64,000 nucleotides of DNA, taken from contig CANJUR010000005.1 of assembly GCA_947477565.1 (NCBI GenBank), positions 62,001 to 126,000 on the forward strand. The letters are read 5' to 3'. Origin of the DNA: Deltaproteobacteria bacterium. GTDB lineage: Bacteria > Myxococcota_A > Polyangia > Polyangiales > Ga0077539. The position numbers and the translations under genes are program-made. The notes under the pieces were generated by a model. It was not told the origin of the DNA. It made no database searches and worked only from the letters and a program-made list of their open reading frames with translations. Below are positions 1 to 7,538 of the stretch, one piece after another. The first letter of the stretch is position 1. Each line of letters starts with the position of its first letter.

Positions 1-123
1 TCCCTTGACGCGCTCGCCCGATGGTGGACGGGGCGAATACGTCAGTGCTATGGCACCGCCGAAGCCGTCGCGATCCGCGGTTTCGATGGATTCCTGGATA
101 CGGCGATCGGTGTGGAGAGTTCC

Positions 124-996
124 ATGGCGAAGGCGAAGGCAAAGGCGAGCAGCGCGAAGCGCGGAAAGCCAGCGGTGAAGTCCCGTCCCGCTCCTGCGAA
201 GAAGGCCAAGCCCGCGAAGTCGGCGAAGCCTTCTCGGTCGGCCCCGCCCCCGAAGGCGAAGAAGACCGCCAAGGCAGTGGCTTCGCGACCCGCAAAGGTC
301 GTCAAGGGCGCGAAGTCCGCGAAGGTCACCAAGTCCGCGAAGGTCACCAAGTTGGTGAAGCCGGTGAAGTCGGTGAAGCCGGTGAAGCCGGTGAAGCCGG
401 TGAAGTCGGTGAAGTCCACCAGGGTGGTCGCGCCGATCGCTGCTCCCGTGGTGGTCGCCCCGGTCGTGGAAGAGAGCCCATCCACCGGCGTCTCGATCAA
501 GAAGAAGAAGGTCAAGCGCGGCGCGCCCCCGATGCTTCCGCGCCGCCTCGCCCGTCGGCCGCTGCCCTCCCCCGGCACGCCGCCGCTGCCGCCGAAGGCC
601 ACTCAGCCCGGCTCGCTCCACGCTCCCGCGCGCGCTCCCGATGGAGCCGAAGGGCTCAAGGCGCGCCTGATCTTGGTGATCAACCTCCTCGGCAGGCTCC
701 GCGGCCTCAAGCGCTCGATCATCAAGCAGTTCTGGGAGGCGGGGTGCATCTACGTCGAACTCTCGCGCCCCGAACTCTATCAAGCCAAGGGCTACGGCTC
801 CTGGGAGTCCTTCCTCGAGCGCGAGATCGAGCGAGAACTCGTTATCGGCCGCACGCAGGCTGAGGACATGAAACGCATCGTTCAGCTCTTTCAGCAAAAA
901 GCTGCGGAAGAATGGGGCTTCGATCGCCTCAGGGGTGCCGTGCGCGCGCTCTACCCGGAGCCAGGTTCGGCGCCGGTCGGCGCGACGGTGGCCTGA
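124..996 (+). CDS. Histone-H1-like Lys/Ala/Pro-rich protein with C-terminal helical domain
   Basis: 290 aa. ATG 124 is preferred over an in-frame GTG at 112 because GGAG lies 6 bases upstream. Residues 1-135 are a basic low-complexity tail (AKPAKSAKP, KPVKSVKPVKPV) like H1/HMG-type bacterial nucleoid proteins. Residues about 178-280 form a different, mostly helical domain containing IKQFWEAG, LYQAKGYGSWESFLERE and an R-T-Q-A-E-D-M-K stretch. This resembles a myxobacterial helix-turn-helix-like module, though I cannot name a family. The likely role (inference) is a DNA-associated or nucleoid protein. The stop is 6 bases before the CorC-like gene, so the two may be co-transcribed. A 9-bp tandem repeat encodes part of the tail. 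Confidence 0.8.
   Translation: MAKAKAKASSAKRGKPAVKSRPAPAKKAKPAKSAKPSRSAPPPKAKKTAKAVASRPAKVVKGAKSAKVTKSAKVTKLVKPVKSVKPVKPVKPVKSVKSTRVVAPIAAPVVVAPVVEESPSTGVSIKKKKVKRGAPPMLPRRLARRPLPSPGTPPLPPKATQPGSLHAPARAPDGAEGLKARLILVINLLGRLRGLKRSIIKQFWEAGCIYVELSRPELYQAKGYGSWESFLEREIERELVIGRTQAEDMKRIVQLFQQKAAEEWGFDRLRGAVRALYPEPGSAPVGATVA
352..414 (+). repeat. 9-bp tandem repeat inside H1-like gene
   Basis: Seven copies of YYGGTGAAG (mostly CCGGTGAAG or TCGGTGAAG) in register with the reading frame. They encode a Lys-Pro/Ser-Val triplet repeat. The unit is a multiple of three, so copy-number change would alter tail length without shifting the frame. Confidence 0.85.
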
Positions 997-1002
997 TCGC
1001 TC

Positions 1003-2316
1003 GTGCTCCCGCTGTTTGTTACCGCGGTCTTCGTCCTCATCAATGGGTTCTTCGTCGCGGCTGAGTTCGCGCTGGTCAAGTTGCGCGCCACGCAGCTTGA
1101 ACGCATCTCCAAGCGCACTGATCCTTCTGCCCGCGCGCTCGTAGACATCTTCCACAACCTCGAGAGCTACCTCTCCGCCACGCAGCTTGGCATCACCCTC
1201 GCCTCCCTCGGCCTCGGCTGGGTCGGCGAGCCCGCCATCGCCCACGTCCTCGAGTACCTCGCCCTCCAGGTGGGCGTACACCCCTCTCCCGCGGTGCACT
1301 CGGTCGCCTTCGTGCTGGGCTTCAGTGCCCTCACCGCAGCGCACATCATCTTCGGCGAGCAAGCCCCGAAGCTCGTCGCCATCTCCCAGGCCGAGCGCCT
1401 CTCGCTCCTCGTGGCGCGTCCGCTCCGCATGTTCTATTGGGCGACCTACCCCGCCCTCATGGCCATCAACCTCGGCGCCCGCGTGCTGCTCCGCCTCACC
1501 GGCCACGGCGGACTCAAAGACACCGAAGGATCCCTCTCCGAAGAGGAGGTTCTCGGGATGATGACTCAGGCCTATGCCAAGGGTCGGCTGTCACAACAGA
1601 AGCGCCAACTCCTCGAGCGCATGGTGCGATTCACCGAGGGCACCGCCCGAAGCGTCATGGTCCCCCGCCTCGATGTCACCTGGATCGACGCCGACACGGA
1701 GGTTCCTGCCGCCGTGGCCCGCATGAGGGCGTCGGGCTTCACGCGCTATCCGCTGGTCGAGGGCAGCGACCTCGACAAGGTCATCGGGTACGTGCACTTC
1801 AAGGACGTCATCCACGAGGCCGAGACCCCCGCCTCGCTGCGCTCAATCATGCGCGAACTACTGGTGGTCCCGGAGAGCAAAGGGCTCTTCGAGCTGATGC
1901 GCGAGATGCAGCACACGCAGCGGCCGATGGCGCTCGTGGTGGACGAATACGGCGGAACCAGCGGTGTGCTCACCCTCGAAGATGTTCTCGAGGAGATCGT
2001 CGGCGAGATTCGCGACGAGCACGACAAGGAGCACGAGTCACCCTCGGTCGAAGTACGCGGCGATGGCGTCGTCGTGGCCGCCGGGCGCGTGACCCTCAAC
2101 GACCTCGAAGCGAAGGGCGTAGACCTCGGAGACCTCGACGCCGAGACCCTCGCGGGCGCAGTGGTCGAGCGCCTCGGGCGGCTCGCGCGAGCAGGCGACA
2201 CGGTGCGCTTCGGGGACTGGGAGGCGAAGGTCGAACAGGTGCGGCGTCGGCGGGTCGAGCGTGTCGCCCTCAAGTCGCGGCGAATCACGACGCGACCGAC
2301 ATCGATGTCGGACTGA
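1003..2316 (+). CDS. CNNM/CorC-HlyC family membrane protein (hemolysin-family transporter)
   Basis: 437 aa, GTG start 6 bases after the preceding stop. Order: DUF21/CNNM transmembrane domain at about residues 1-185, with hydrophobic helices and GEQAPKL near 118; a CBS pair at about 215-338, with VMVPR at the start of the first and DEYGG at 314-318 in the second; and a C-terminal CorC_HlyC domain at about 350-425. Length and order fit the family exactly. Family members are linked to divalent-cation (Mg/Co) efflux or homeostasis in the inner membrane. The name hemolysin is historical. The substrate cannot be told from sequence. Confidence 0.93.
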   Translation: MLPLFVTAVFVLINGFFVAAEFALVKLRATQLERISKRTDPSARALVDIFHNLESYLSATQLGITLASLGLGWVGEPAIAHVLEYLALQVGVHPSPAVHSVAFVLGFSALTAAHIIFGEQAPKLVAISQAERLSLLVARPLRMFYWATYPALMAINLGARVLLRLTGHGGLKDTEGSLSEEEVLGMMTQAYAKGRLSQQKRQLLERMVRFTEGTARSVMVPRLDVTWIDADTEVPAAVARMRASGFTRYPLVEGSDLDKVIGYVHFKDVIHEAETPASLRSIMRELLVVPESKGLFELMREMQHTQRPMALVVDEYGGTSGVLTLEDVLEEIVGEIRDEHDKEHESPSVEVRGDGVVVAAGRVTLNDLEAKGVDLGDLDAETLAGAVVERLGRLARAGDTVRFGDWEAKVEQVRRRRVERVALKSRRITTRPTSMSD

Positions 2317-2325
2317 AGGGCGCGC

Positions 2326-2997
2326 TCAGGCGGTCGGCTTCGCGGGCTTCTTCTTCTTCGGCGTCTCCGCGTTGCGCTGGAAGAGCGCCGCAAACAGCCC
2401 CGTCGCCCCGTTGTCTTCCGCAACGCGCGCCGCGCGCTTCAGATACGCCAGCGCCGTCTCCCACGGCTGGCTGAGCGCGTCCCGCCCCGCCAGAGACTCC
2501 TGGTACAGCTTCTCCCGCGGAACCACCGACACCATCGCCTTCTGCACCGCCGTCGCGGCGTCCGTGGTGCCCTTGAGCGCGCGCTTCAGCCCCGGCGTCA
2601 CCCCGCCCCGCTTCGTCACCGCCGCCACGATGCGCAGCAACTCCTTCGCCGCCTTCGCCGCGGCCATCTTCTTCAGTTCCGAGGGCGTCATGTTCGACAG
2701 GCCCTTCAGCGGCGTCAGCCTCGGTGCACCCGCCAGCACCAGCGCCAACACCAGCGGCTCGACGGACCCATCCTGCGTCACGTCGCACCCCGCCACCGAC
2801 GCGTGCGCGGCGTCACGAACCGCCTCCGCCGCCGCCACCTTGTCCGCCGCCTTCACGAAGGCCACGTGCGCCTTCTTGAAGACCGCGAGCGGCGTCTTCA
2901 CCGGCTTCGTGTCCACGACGTTCGCCGCCGCGAGCACCATCGTTCCCACCTCCCGTCGCGCCCGGGGATTGTTCAACTGCGTCTTCAGCGTCGGCAT
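2326..2997 (-). CDS. Conserved-looking hypothetical protein
   Basis: 223 aa. ATG at 2997 is chosen because AGAGGA sits about 7 bases upstream. A longer frame to 3051 has an Arg-rich, implausible extension. No signal peptide or membrane segment is visible. The protein is Ala/Lys/Val-rich and helical, with a central AAAKAAKELLRIVAAVTKRGG stretch and a Lys-rich end (PKKKKPAKPTA). It is convergent with the CorC-like gene, with only 9 bases between stops. I do not recognise a family. Codon use matches its neighbours, so it is probably a real cytoplasmic protein. Confidence 0.65.
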   Translation of the reverse strand: MPTLKTQLNNPRARREVGTMVLAAANVVDTKPVKTPLAVFKKAHVAFVKAADKVAAAEAVRDAAHASVAGCDVTQDGSVEPLVLALVLAGAPRLTPLKGLSNMTPSELKKMAAAKAAKELLRIVAAVTKRGGVTPGLKRALKGTTDAATAVQKAMVSVVPREKLYQESLAGRDALSQPWETALAYLKRAARVAEDNGATGLFAALFQRNAETPKKKKPAKPTA

Positions 2998-3253
2998 CGG
3001 TATCCTCTGCTCCCGTCGGCGCACCACGCGCCGCCCCCGGTAGGCTCGCATGGCCGCCTCTGCCGTATCGCCGGAAATCTCAGTGCCAATCGACGTTTCT
3101 TCCGCAGAGCCGCCGCGCGGGTAGTCACCCGTCCGCCCAATCCACCGCGGAGCGCCCGGACGGTGCCCTACCCGCGCCCGCCATCCGCCCTGGAGTCGCC
3201 GCGCAGGGGCTCACCCCGATGGCTCCGCGCCCGAATCGCTCCCGCGCGGACCC

Positions 3254-4054
3254 TTACTCCGTCGGGTGCGCGTCTTCGGCGACGGCGCGCAGGTCGTCTT
3301 CCGCCGGCGTCGGCTCGTCGCGCCCGCCGACCATCCACGCCGCCGACTCGGTGCGCACATCGACGTGGACGAAGTTTCCTCGCGTCGAGAGCCCGCAGCC
3401 GACGTTCGGGATGGTCCGGCAGAACTCCCACACCGCCCGCAGCGGAACATCCTCGACGCGCAGGTCTACCGCGTACCCGAGGGCATGCCGGCTGCGCGGC
3501 TCGTCGCGCCCGCCCTGGTGCGGCCGAAAGCCCGAGAGCACCGTGATGCGCCGCCCCCCGAAGCGGTCGCTCAGCGTCGGAAAGACCCGTACCAACCGCG
3601 GGTGAATCATGTGCTGCTGCCCCGCATGCGACTGCATCATCCGCTCGACGCGCACCCGCAGCGCCGGGCCGGTGGCGGTGAAGTTGGTGGTCATCTCGAC
3701 GGCGTCGCGGGCCCGCACAAGCGTCACGCGACCGGCGTGGTGAGCGCCGCCGTCGGCGTCCGAAGAGACCTCGTCGCGCGTCGGCAGCGTGCGCAAAACC
3801 TCCTGCGAGACATCCTCTGGCACCCGGAGCCGACGACCGACCGAGAGGAGATACGGCGGGCGCAGGTTGTTGAGCGCCGCGAAGTCCCGCACCGGAACCT
3901 CGAGCAGCGCCGCGATGCGCCGAATCGAATCCCCGGGCCGCACCACGTACACCCGGTCACGCGCGGAGATGGGCGCACGCGAGCGGTTCTGCGCGACTGC
4001 GACGGTCGGCGCGGCGACCACGAAGAGGGCGAGCGAGAGCCAGCGAGCATCCAT
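3254..4054 (-). CDS. LysM-containing M15-type peptidase (DUF882/YcbK-like)
   Basis: 266 aa with a cleavable signal peptide at residues 1-21 (ending TVAVAQ). A LysM peptidoglycan-binding module lies at about 35-79 (VYVVRPGDSIRRIA). The C-terminal D,D-carboxypeptidase-like domain carries the zinc-ligand pattern His190, Asp197 (SRHALGYAVD) and His230 (NFVHVDV). The fold family is Peptidase_M15_3/DUF882, which cleaves or binds peptidoglycan stem peptides in the periplasm. The tail is acidic. The gene stands alone on the minus strand, about 255 bases from its downstream neighbour; that gap shows no gene. Confidence 0.88.
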   Translation of the reverse strand: MDARWLSLALFVVAAPTVAVAQNRSRAPISARDRVYVVRPGDSIRRIAALLEVPVRDFAALNNLRPPYLLSVGRRLRVPEDVSQEVLRTLPTRDEVSSDADGGAHHAGRVTLVRARDAVEMTTNFTATGPALRVRVERMMQSHAGQQHMIHPRLVRVFPTLSDRFGGRRITVLSGFRPHQGGRDEPRSRHALGYAVDLRVEDVPLRAVWEFCRTIPNVGCGLSTRGNFVHVDVRTESAAWMVGGRDEPTPAEDDLRAVAEDAHPTE

Positions 4055-4088
4055 GGATCGATCCCCTAACGAAGCGCCGGCGTCCGCG

Positions 4089-4280
4089 TCAACCGGGCTT
4101 GTCCGTGCGCTCGTCCGGGGCGGGCTTCACGGCGATGCGATCGTCGTTGCGAAGCCCACGACGGAGGTTGCGCATGAAGCCCCCGACGGCATCGCCGATG
4201 GGGTTCACCTTCGAGGCGCCAAACACCACCAGCACCAGGATCAGGATGAACAACATCTCGCCGAGACCTGGAGCGCGCAT
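4089..4280 (-). CDS. TatA/E-like Sec-independent translocase subunit
   Basis: 63 aa from ATG 4280; a longer open frame to 4346 adds only an Arg-rich leader. The layout is typical of TatA/TatE: a short N-terminus (GLGEM), a membrane helix (LFILILVLVVFG), an FG hinge followed by K and P, an amphipathic helix (GDAVGGFMRNLRRGL) and a charged tail. TatA proteins form the pore for folded, twin-arginine proteins in the inner membrane. No tatB or tatC is nearby. It is divergent from sixA. Shorter than most TatA (80-100 aa). Confidence 0.72.
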   Translation of the reverse strand: MRAPGLGEMLFILILVLVVFGASKVNPIGDAVGGFMRNLRRGLRNDDRIAVKPAPDERTDKPG

Positions 4281-4413
4281 GGGAATGGCCTCGCACGGCC
4301 CCCGGTGATCTGCAAGTCGCGCGGGCGATCTGTCTCTTCTGCGCACGCCAATGGCGGGGCGCGGTGAAATCTCCTATCGCTCGCACCCCGATGCTCACCG
4401 ACTGGAACCGTCC

Positions 4414-4893
4414 ATGAAGCTCCTCCTCATCCGACACGGCGAAGCGGTTGACGCCAGCGCTGATACTCCCGACCGCAGCCGATGGCTCACCGCGCGCGGC
4501 CGCACCGAGACCGCCGCCGCGGCGAAGCACCTGTGCGCCCATCCTCCCGGCGCGCTGGTCACGTCGCCGCTCGTTCGCGCGGTGCAGACGGCGGAGATCA
4601 TCGCTGCGCACGCCGCGCCGCCGGGGCCCGTGACGGTGCTGTCGGCGCTCGCCACCGGCGACCTCGCGGCGATTCACCGCTTCGTCGAAGCGTGGCGTGG
4701 CGACGGCGCGCTGGCCCTGGTCGGCCACGAGCCCACCCTCTCGCAAGTGCTGGTTGCGCTGCTCGAGAACACGCGCTGGCCTGGCTTCGAGAAGTCCTGC
4801 GTCGTCGCGCTCTCGCGCAAGGGCGGGCACTGGACCTTCGATTGGATGTTTCTCGCGGCCACGGCGACGACGATCGTCCGCCTGCCGGACTGA
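4414..4893 (+). CDS. sixA: Phosphohistidine phosphatase SixA (histidine phosphatase family)
   Basis: 159 aa from ATG 4414. Carries the phosphoglycerate-mutase-superfamily signature RHGE at residues 7-10 (His8 is the phospho-acceptor) and the second catalytic His in LVGHEP. Length matches SixA (about 160 aa) rather than the larger mutases. E. coli SixA dephosphorylates histidine residues of phosphotransfer proteins. The substrate here is unknown. The stop is 5 bases before the next ATG, so it likely shares a transcript with the alpha/beta hydrolase. Confidence 0.85.
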   Translation: MKLLLIRHGEAVDASADTPDRSRWLTARGRTETAAAAKHLCAHPPGALVTSPLVRAVQTAEIIAAHAAPPGPVTVLSALATGDLAAIHRFVEAWRGDGALALVGHEPTLSQVLVALLENTRWPGFEKSCVVALSRKGGHWTFDWMFLAATATTIVRLPD

Positions 4894-4898
4894 GCGCG

Positions 4899-5975
4899 AT
4901 GCCGCCGATCCTCCGCAAGCCTTCCTGGATCACCACCTGGGCCAACGCCGCCGGCCACTGGGTAGACCGCACCGTCGTCGACCTCGCGCTGGACTCTGCT
5001 CGCCGCTCGAAGCACCCACGCCCAGATCCCGAGCAGCAGCTTCGACAGCTCGCCCGCGTGGCCGAGGCCTACGGCGACCCGCGGTTGCTCACCGAGCCCG
5101 ATGCGTTCTTCGTCCCGCCGTCGCTCCCGTCGGTGCTCCGCGCGCCGGTGCGCTCTCTCCCCGGCGGCGGCCGCGTGGAGGACATCTCCTTTCGCACCAC
5201 GTTTGTCCCAACCCACGAGTTTCCCCGCGAGGCGTACGCCGCTTTTGCAGAGAACCACACGGCGGTCGCGCGCTACTGGCGGCACTCGACGCCGCGGGCG
5301 ACGGCGGTGTGCATCCACGGCTACCTGGGCGGAAACCTCCCCTTCGAGGAGGTCGCCTTCGAGGTTCCGCGGTTGTATCGGTGGGGACTCGACGTGCTGC
5401 TCCCGGTGCTGCCCTTCCACGGATCACGGGCGCCGGCGGGGCGTCGCGGAATCTTCCCCGGCACCGACCCGTGGCGCTCCGTCGAGGGTTTCGCCCACGC
5501 CATCTCCGACCTGCGCGCCTGGAAGGCCTGGCTACGCGCAGAAGGGTCGTCCGCCGTGGGCACCGTCGGCATGTCCCTGGGCGGCTACACCGCGGCGCTG
5601 CTCGCAACCGTAGACCCGGCGATCGACTTCACGACGCTGATGGTCCCGTTGGCCTCCCTCGGGGACGCATACATGCAGCACCGCGAGCGCCTCCCGGAGC
5701 CGCCGCCGCCGTGGGTGGGACGCCGCATCGACGACTCGCTGCGCGTCGTATCGCCGCTCACCCGCCCCAGCCTAGTCGCGCCCGCAAGCGTGCTGGTGCT
5801 CGCCGCCGACCGCGACGGCATCACCCCCGCCGTCCACGCCGAACGCCTGCGCGAACACTTCCAGGCCCGCTTCGACACCTTCGCCGGCGGCCACCTCCTG
5901 CAGGTCGGTCGCGGTCGCGCCTGGGGCTCGCTCAAGGAGTTTCTCCTCGAACGCCGGATCATCGCCGCGCGCTGA
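4899..5975 (+). CDS. Alpha/beta hydrolase family protein
   Basis: 358 aa from ATG 4899. Catalytic features are in order: HGYLGGN (oxyanion region), GMSLGGY with the nucleophile Ser in a G-x-S-x-G elbow, DRDGITP with a probable acid, and GGHLLQVG with the catalytic His. An N-terminal cap of about 110 residues precedes the hydrolase core. No signal peptide, so probably cytoplasmic. Substrate not predictable; esterase, lipase or a related activity is possible. Follows sixA by 5 bases. Confidence 0.85.
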   Translation: MPPILRKPSWITTWANAAGHWVDRTVVDLALDSARRSKHPRPDPEQQLRQLARVAEAYGDPRLLTEPDAFFVPPSLPSVLRAPVRSLPGGGRVEDISFRTTFVPTHEFPREAYAAFAENHTAVARYWRHSTPRATAVCIHGYLGGNLPFEEVAFEVPRLYRWGLDVLLPVLPFHGSRAPAGRRGIFPGTDPWRSVEGFAHAISDLRAWKAWLRAEGSSAVGTVGMSLGGYTAALLATVDPAIDFTTLMVPLASLGDAYMQHRERLPEPPPPWVGRRIDDSLRVVSPLTRPSLVAPASVLVLAADRDGITPAVHAERLREHFQARFDTFAGGHLLQVGRGRAWGSLKEFLLERRIIAAR

Positions 5976-6043
5976 AGACTTTCCAGACTTTATGGACCAC
6001 TTGCGCTTCGAGGCGCTCCGTGGCGCCATCGGGGGGGTTCTGG

Positions 6044-7405
6044 ATGCAAGCACTGCTGACCGATCGGTACGAACTGGCCATGTTGGGGTCCTACCTCCGG
6101 GAAGGAATCGCCGAGCGACGCGGGGTGTTCGAACTCTCGGTCCGACGGCTTCCGCCGCACCGGAGGTTTCTCCTGGTGGCGGGAGTCGACCGGGTGGTGC
6201 GTTACCTCCGCGACCTTCGCTTTAGCGATGCGGAGGTGGATTACCTTCGCGCGCAGCCAGGTCTGGCTGACGTGATGACGGACGCCATGGAGGTGTACCT
6301 CCGGGCGTTTCGCTTTCGGGGTGACCTCGATGCCATCCCAGAGGGTGCGTTGGCCTTCGAGGGGGAACCCATTCTGCGAGTGACGGCTTCTCTGGCCGAG
6401 GCGCAGTTGTTGGAGACGTTTCTGCTTGGGGTGATCAACACGGAGACGCGGGTGGCGTCGAAGGCTGCCCGGGTGGTGCTCGCCGCCGACGGACGCCCGG
6501 TGTTTGAGTTCGGGGCTCGGCGGGTTGATCCGGCGATGGCGCCGCATGCGGGGCGCGCGGCGTACATCGGCGGGTGTGCCGCGACGTCGTGCGAGCAAGC
6601 GGGGCTCACCTTCGGGGTGCCCGTCGCCGGGACCATCGCCCACAGCTACGTCCTGGCCCACGTAGACGACGGCGAGGAGGCGGCCTTCAACCGCTTCGCC
6701 GAGTCATTTCCCCAGGGGACCACCCTGCTTATCGACACCTACGACACGCGCCGCGGGGCGCTCAGGGCGGCTCGCGCGGGGGCGGCCGTTCGTGCGGTTC
6801 GCATCGACTCCGGCGACCTGGCCGTGCTCGGCCGCGACGTACGGCGCATCCTGGACGCCGCGGGTCGGCCGGACATCCAGATCATCGCGAGCGACGACCT
6901 CGACGAGCATCGCATCCGAGGGCTCCTGGAGGACGGCGTTCCTTACGACGCCTTCGGGGTCGGAACGGCCATCACCCTCACCCCGGACTCCCCCTCGCTG
7001 GGCGCCATCTATAAATTGGTCGAGATCGAAGATCGGCGCGACGTTCTGGTGCCGGTGGGCAAGCGCTCGCCGGGCAAGCCGAGCAGCGCGGGCGCCAAGC
7101 AGGTGTACCGCCGCCTTGACGCTTCGGGAAGCTTCGTGGAGGACACGGTTCGCCTCGCCGACGAGACGCTCGATCCCCCCACCGATCAAGACGGTGCGCC
7201 GTTGTTGGTTCCGGTGATGCGGAGCGGGAAGTTGGTGCGCGACCTCCCCTCGCCCACGGAGGCGACGCAAGAGGCCCGCGAGCGTGCTGTGCAGTCGCTG
7301 CGATCGCTGCCGGACGGATTGCGCCTGCTCGACGCGGGGGTGAGCCCGCCGTCGCCGGTGGTGGTCTCCCAGGCGCTTCGGATGCTCCCCGCGCGCGGCG
7401 ACTGA
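6044..7405 (+). CDS. pncB: Nicotinate phosphoribosyltransferase
   Basis: 453 aa. ATG 6044 is supported by a GGGGGGG run 6-8 bases upstream. Begins with the family start LTDRYELAM. Contains GTIAHSY with the phosphorylated catalytic His at residue 200, RIDSGDL for PRPP binding, ASDDLDE and FGVGTAI. The enzyme converts nicotinate plus PRPP (ATP-assisted) to nicotinate mononucleotide in the Preiss-Handler NAD salvage route. No other NAD genes are beside it. Convergent with the cysteine-repeat lipoprotein. Confidence 0.93.
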   Translation: MQALLTDRYELAMLGSYLREGIAERRGVFELSVRRLPPHRRFLLVAGVDRVVRYLRDLRFSDAEVDYLRAQPGLADVMTDAMEVYLRAFRFRGDLDAIPEGALAFEGEPILRVTASLAEAQLLETFLLGVINTETRVASKAARVVLAADGRPVFEFGARRVDPAMAPHAGRAAYIGGCAATSCEQAGLTFGVPVAGTIAHSYVLAHVDDGEEAAFNRFAESFPQGTTLLIDTYDTRRGALRAARAGAAVRAVRIDSGDLAVLGRDVRRILDAAGRPDIQIIASDDLDEHRIRGLLEDGVPYDAFGVGTAITLTPDSPSLGAIYKLVEIEDRRDVLVPVGKRSPGKPSSAGAKQVYRRLDASGSFVEDTVRLADETLDPPTDQDGAPLLVPVMRSGKLVRDLPSPTEATQEARERAVQSLRSLPDGLRLLDAGVSPPSPVVVSQALRMLPARGD

Positions 7406-7440
7406 AGGCCTCGTCAGAATCGATGGCGGACGGGGCGCAG

Positions 7441-7481
7441 GGGCACCCGTTGAAGCAGCGCGGTGGGGGTGCCGCCGCGCT
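7441..7481. terminator. Candidate hairpin between convergent genes
   Basis: GGCACCC at 7442-7448 pairs with GGGTGCC at 7467-7473. An alternative stem pairs GCGCGG 7458-7463 with CCGCGC 7475-7480. The site is between the pncB stop and the cysteine-repeat gene stop, where a bidirectional terminator would be expected. There is no T run, so intrinsic termination is uncertain. Confidence 0.3.
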
Positions 7482-7538
7482 TCGTATGAGGGGTTTCAGG
7501 AGTTCAGGGGAGGAGGAAGAGCGGCGCTGACTGGAGGG

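Noticed and set aside
1..123. TTGACG at 5-10 as a -35 element
   Set aside because: No -10-like hexamer at a usable spacing.
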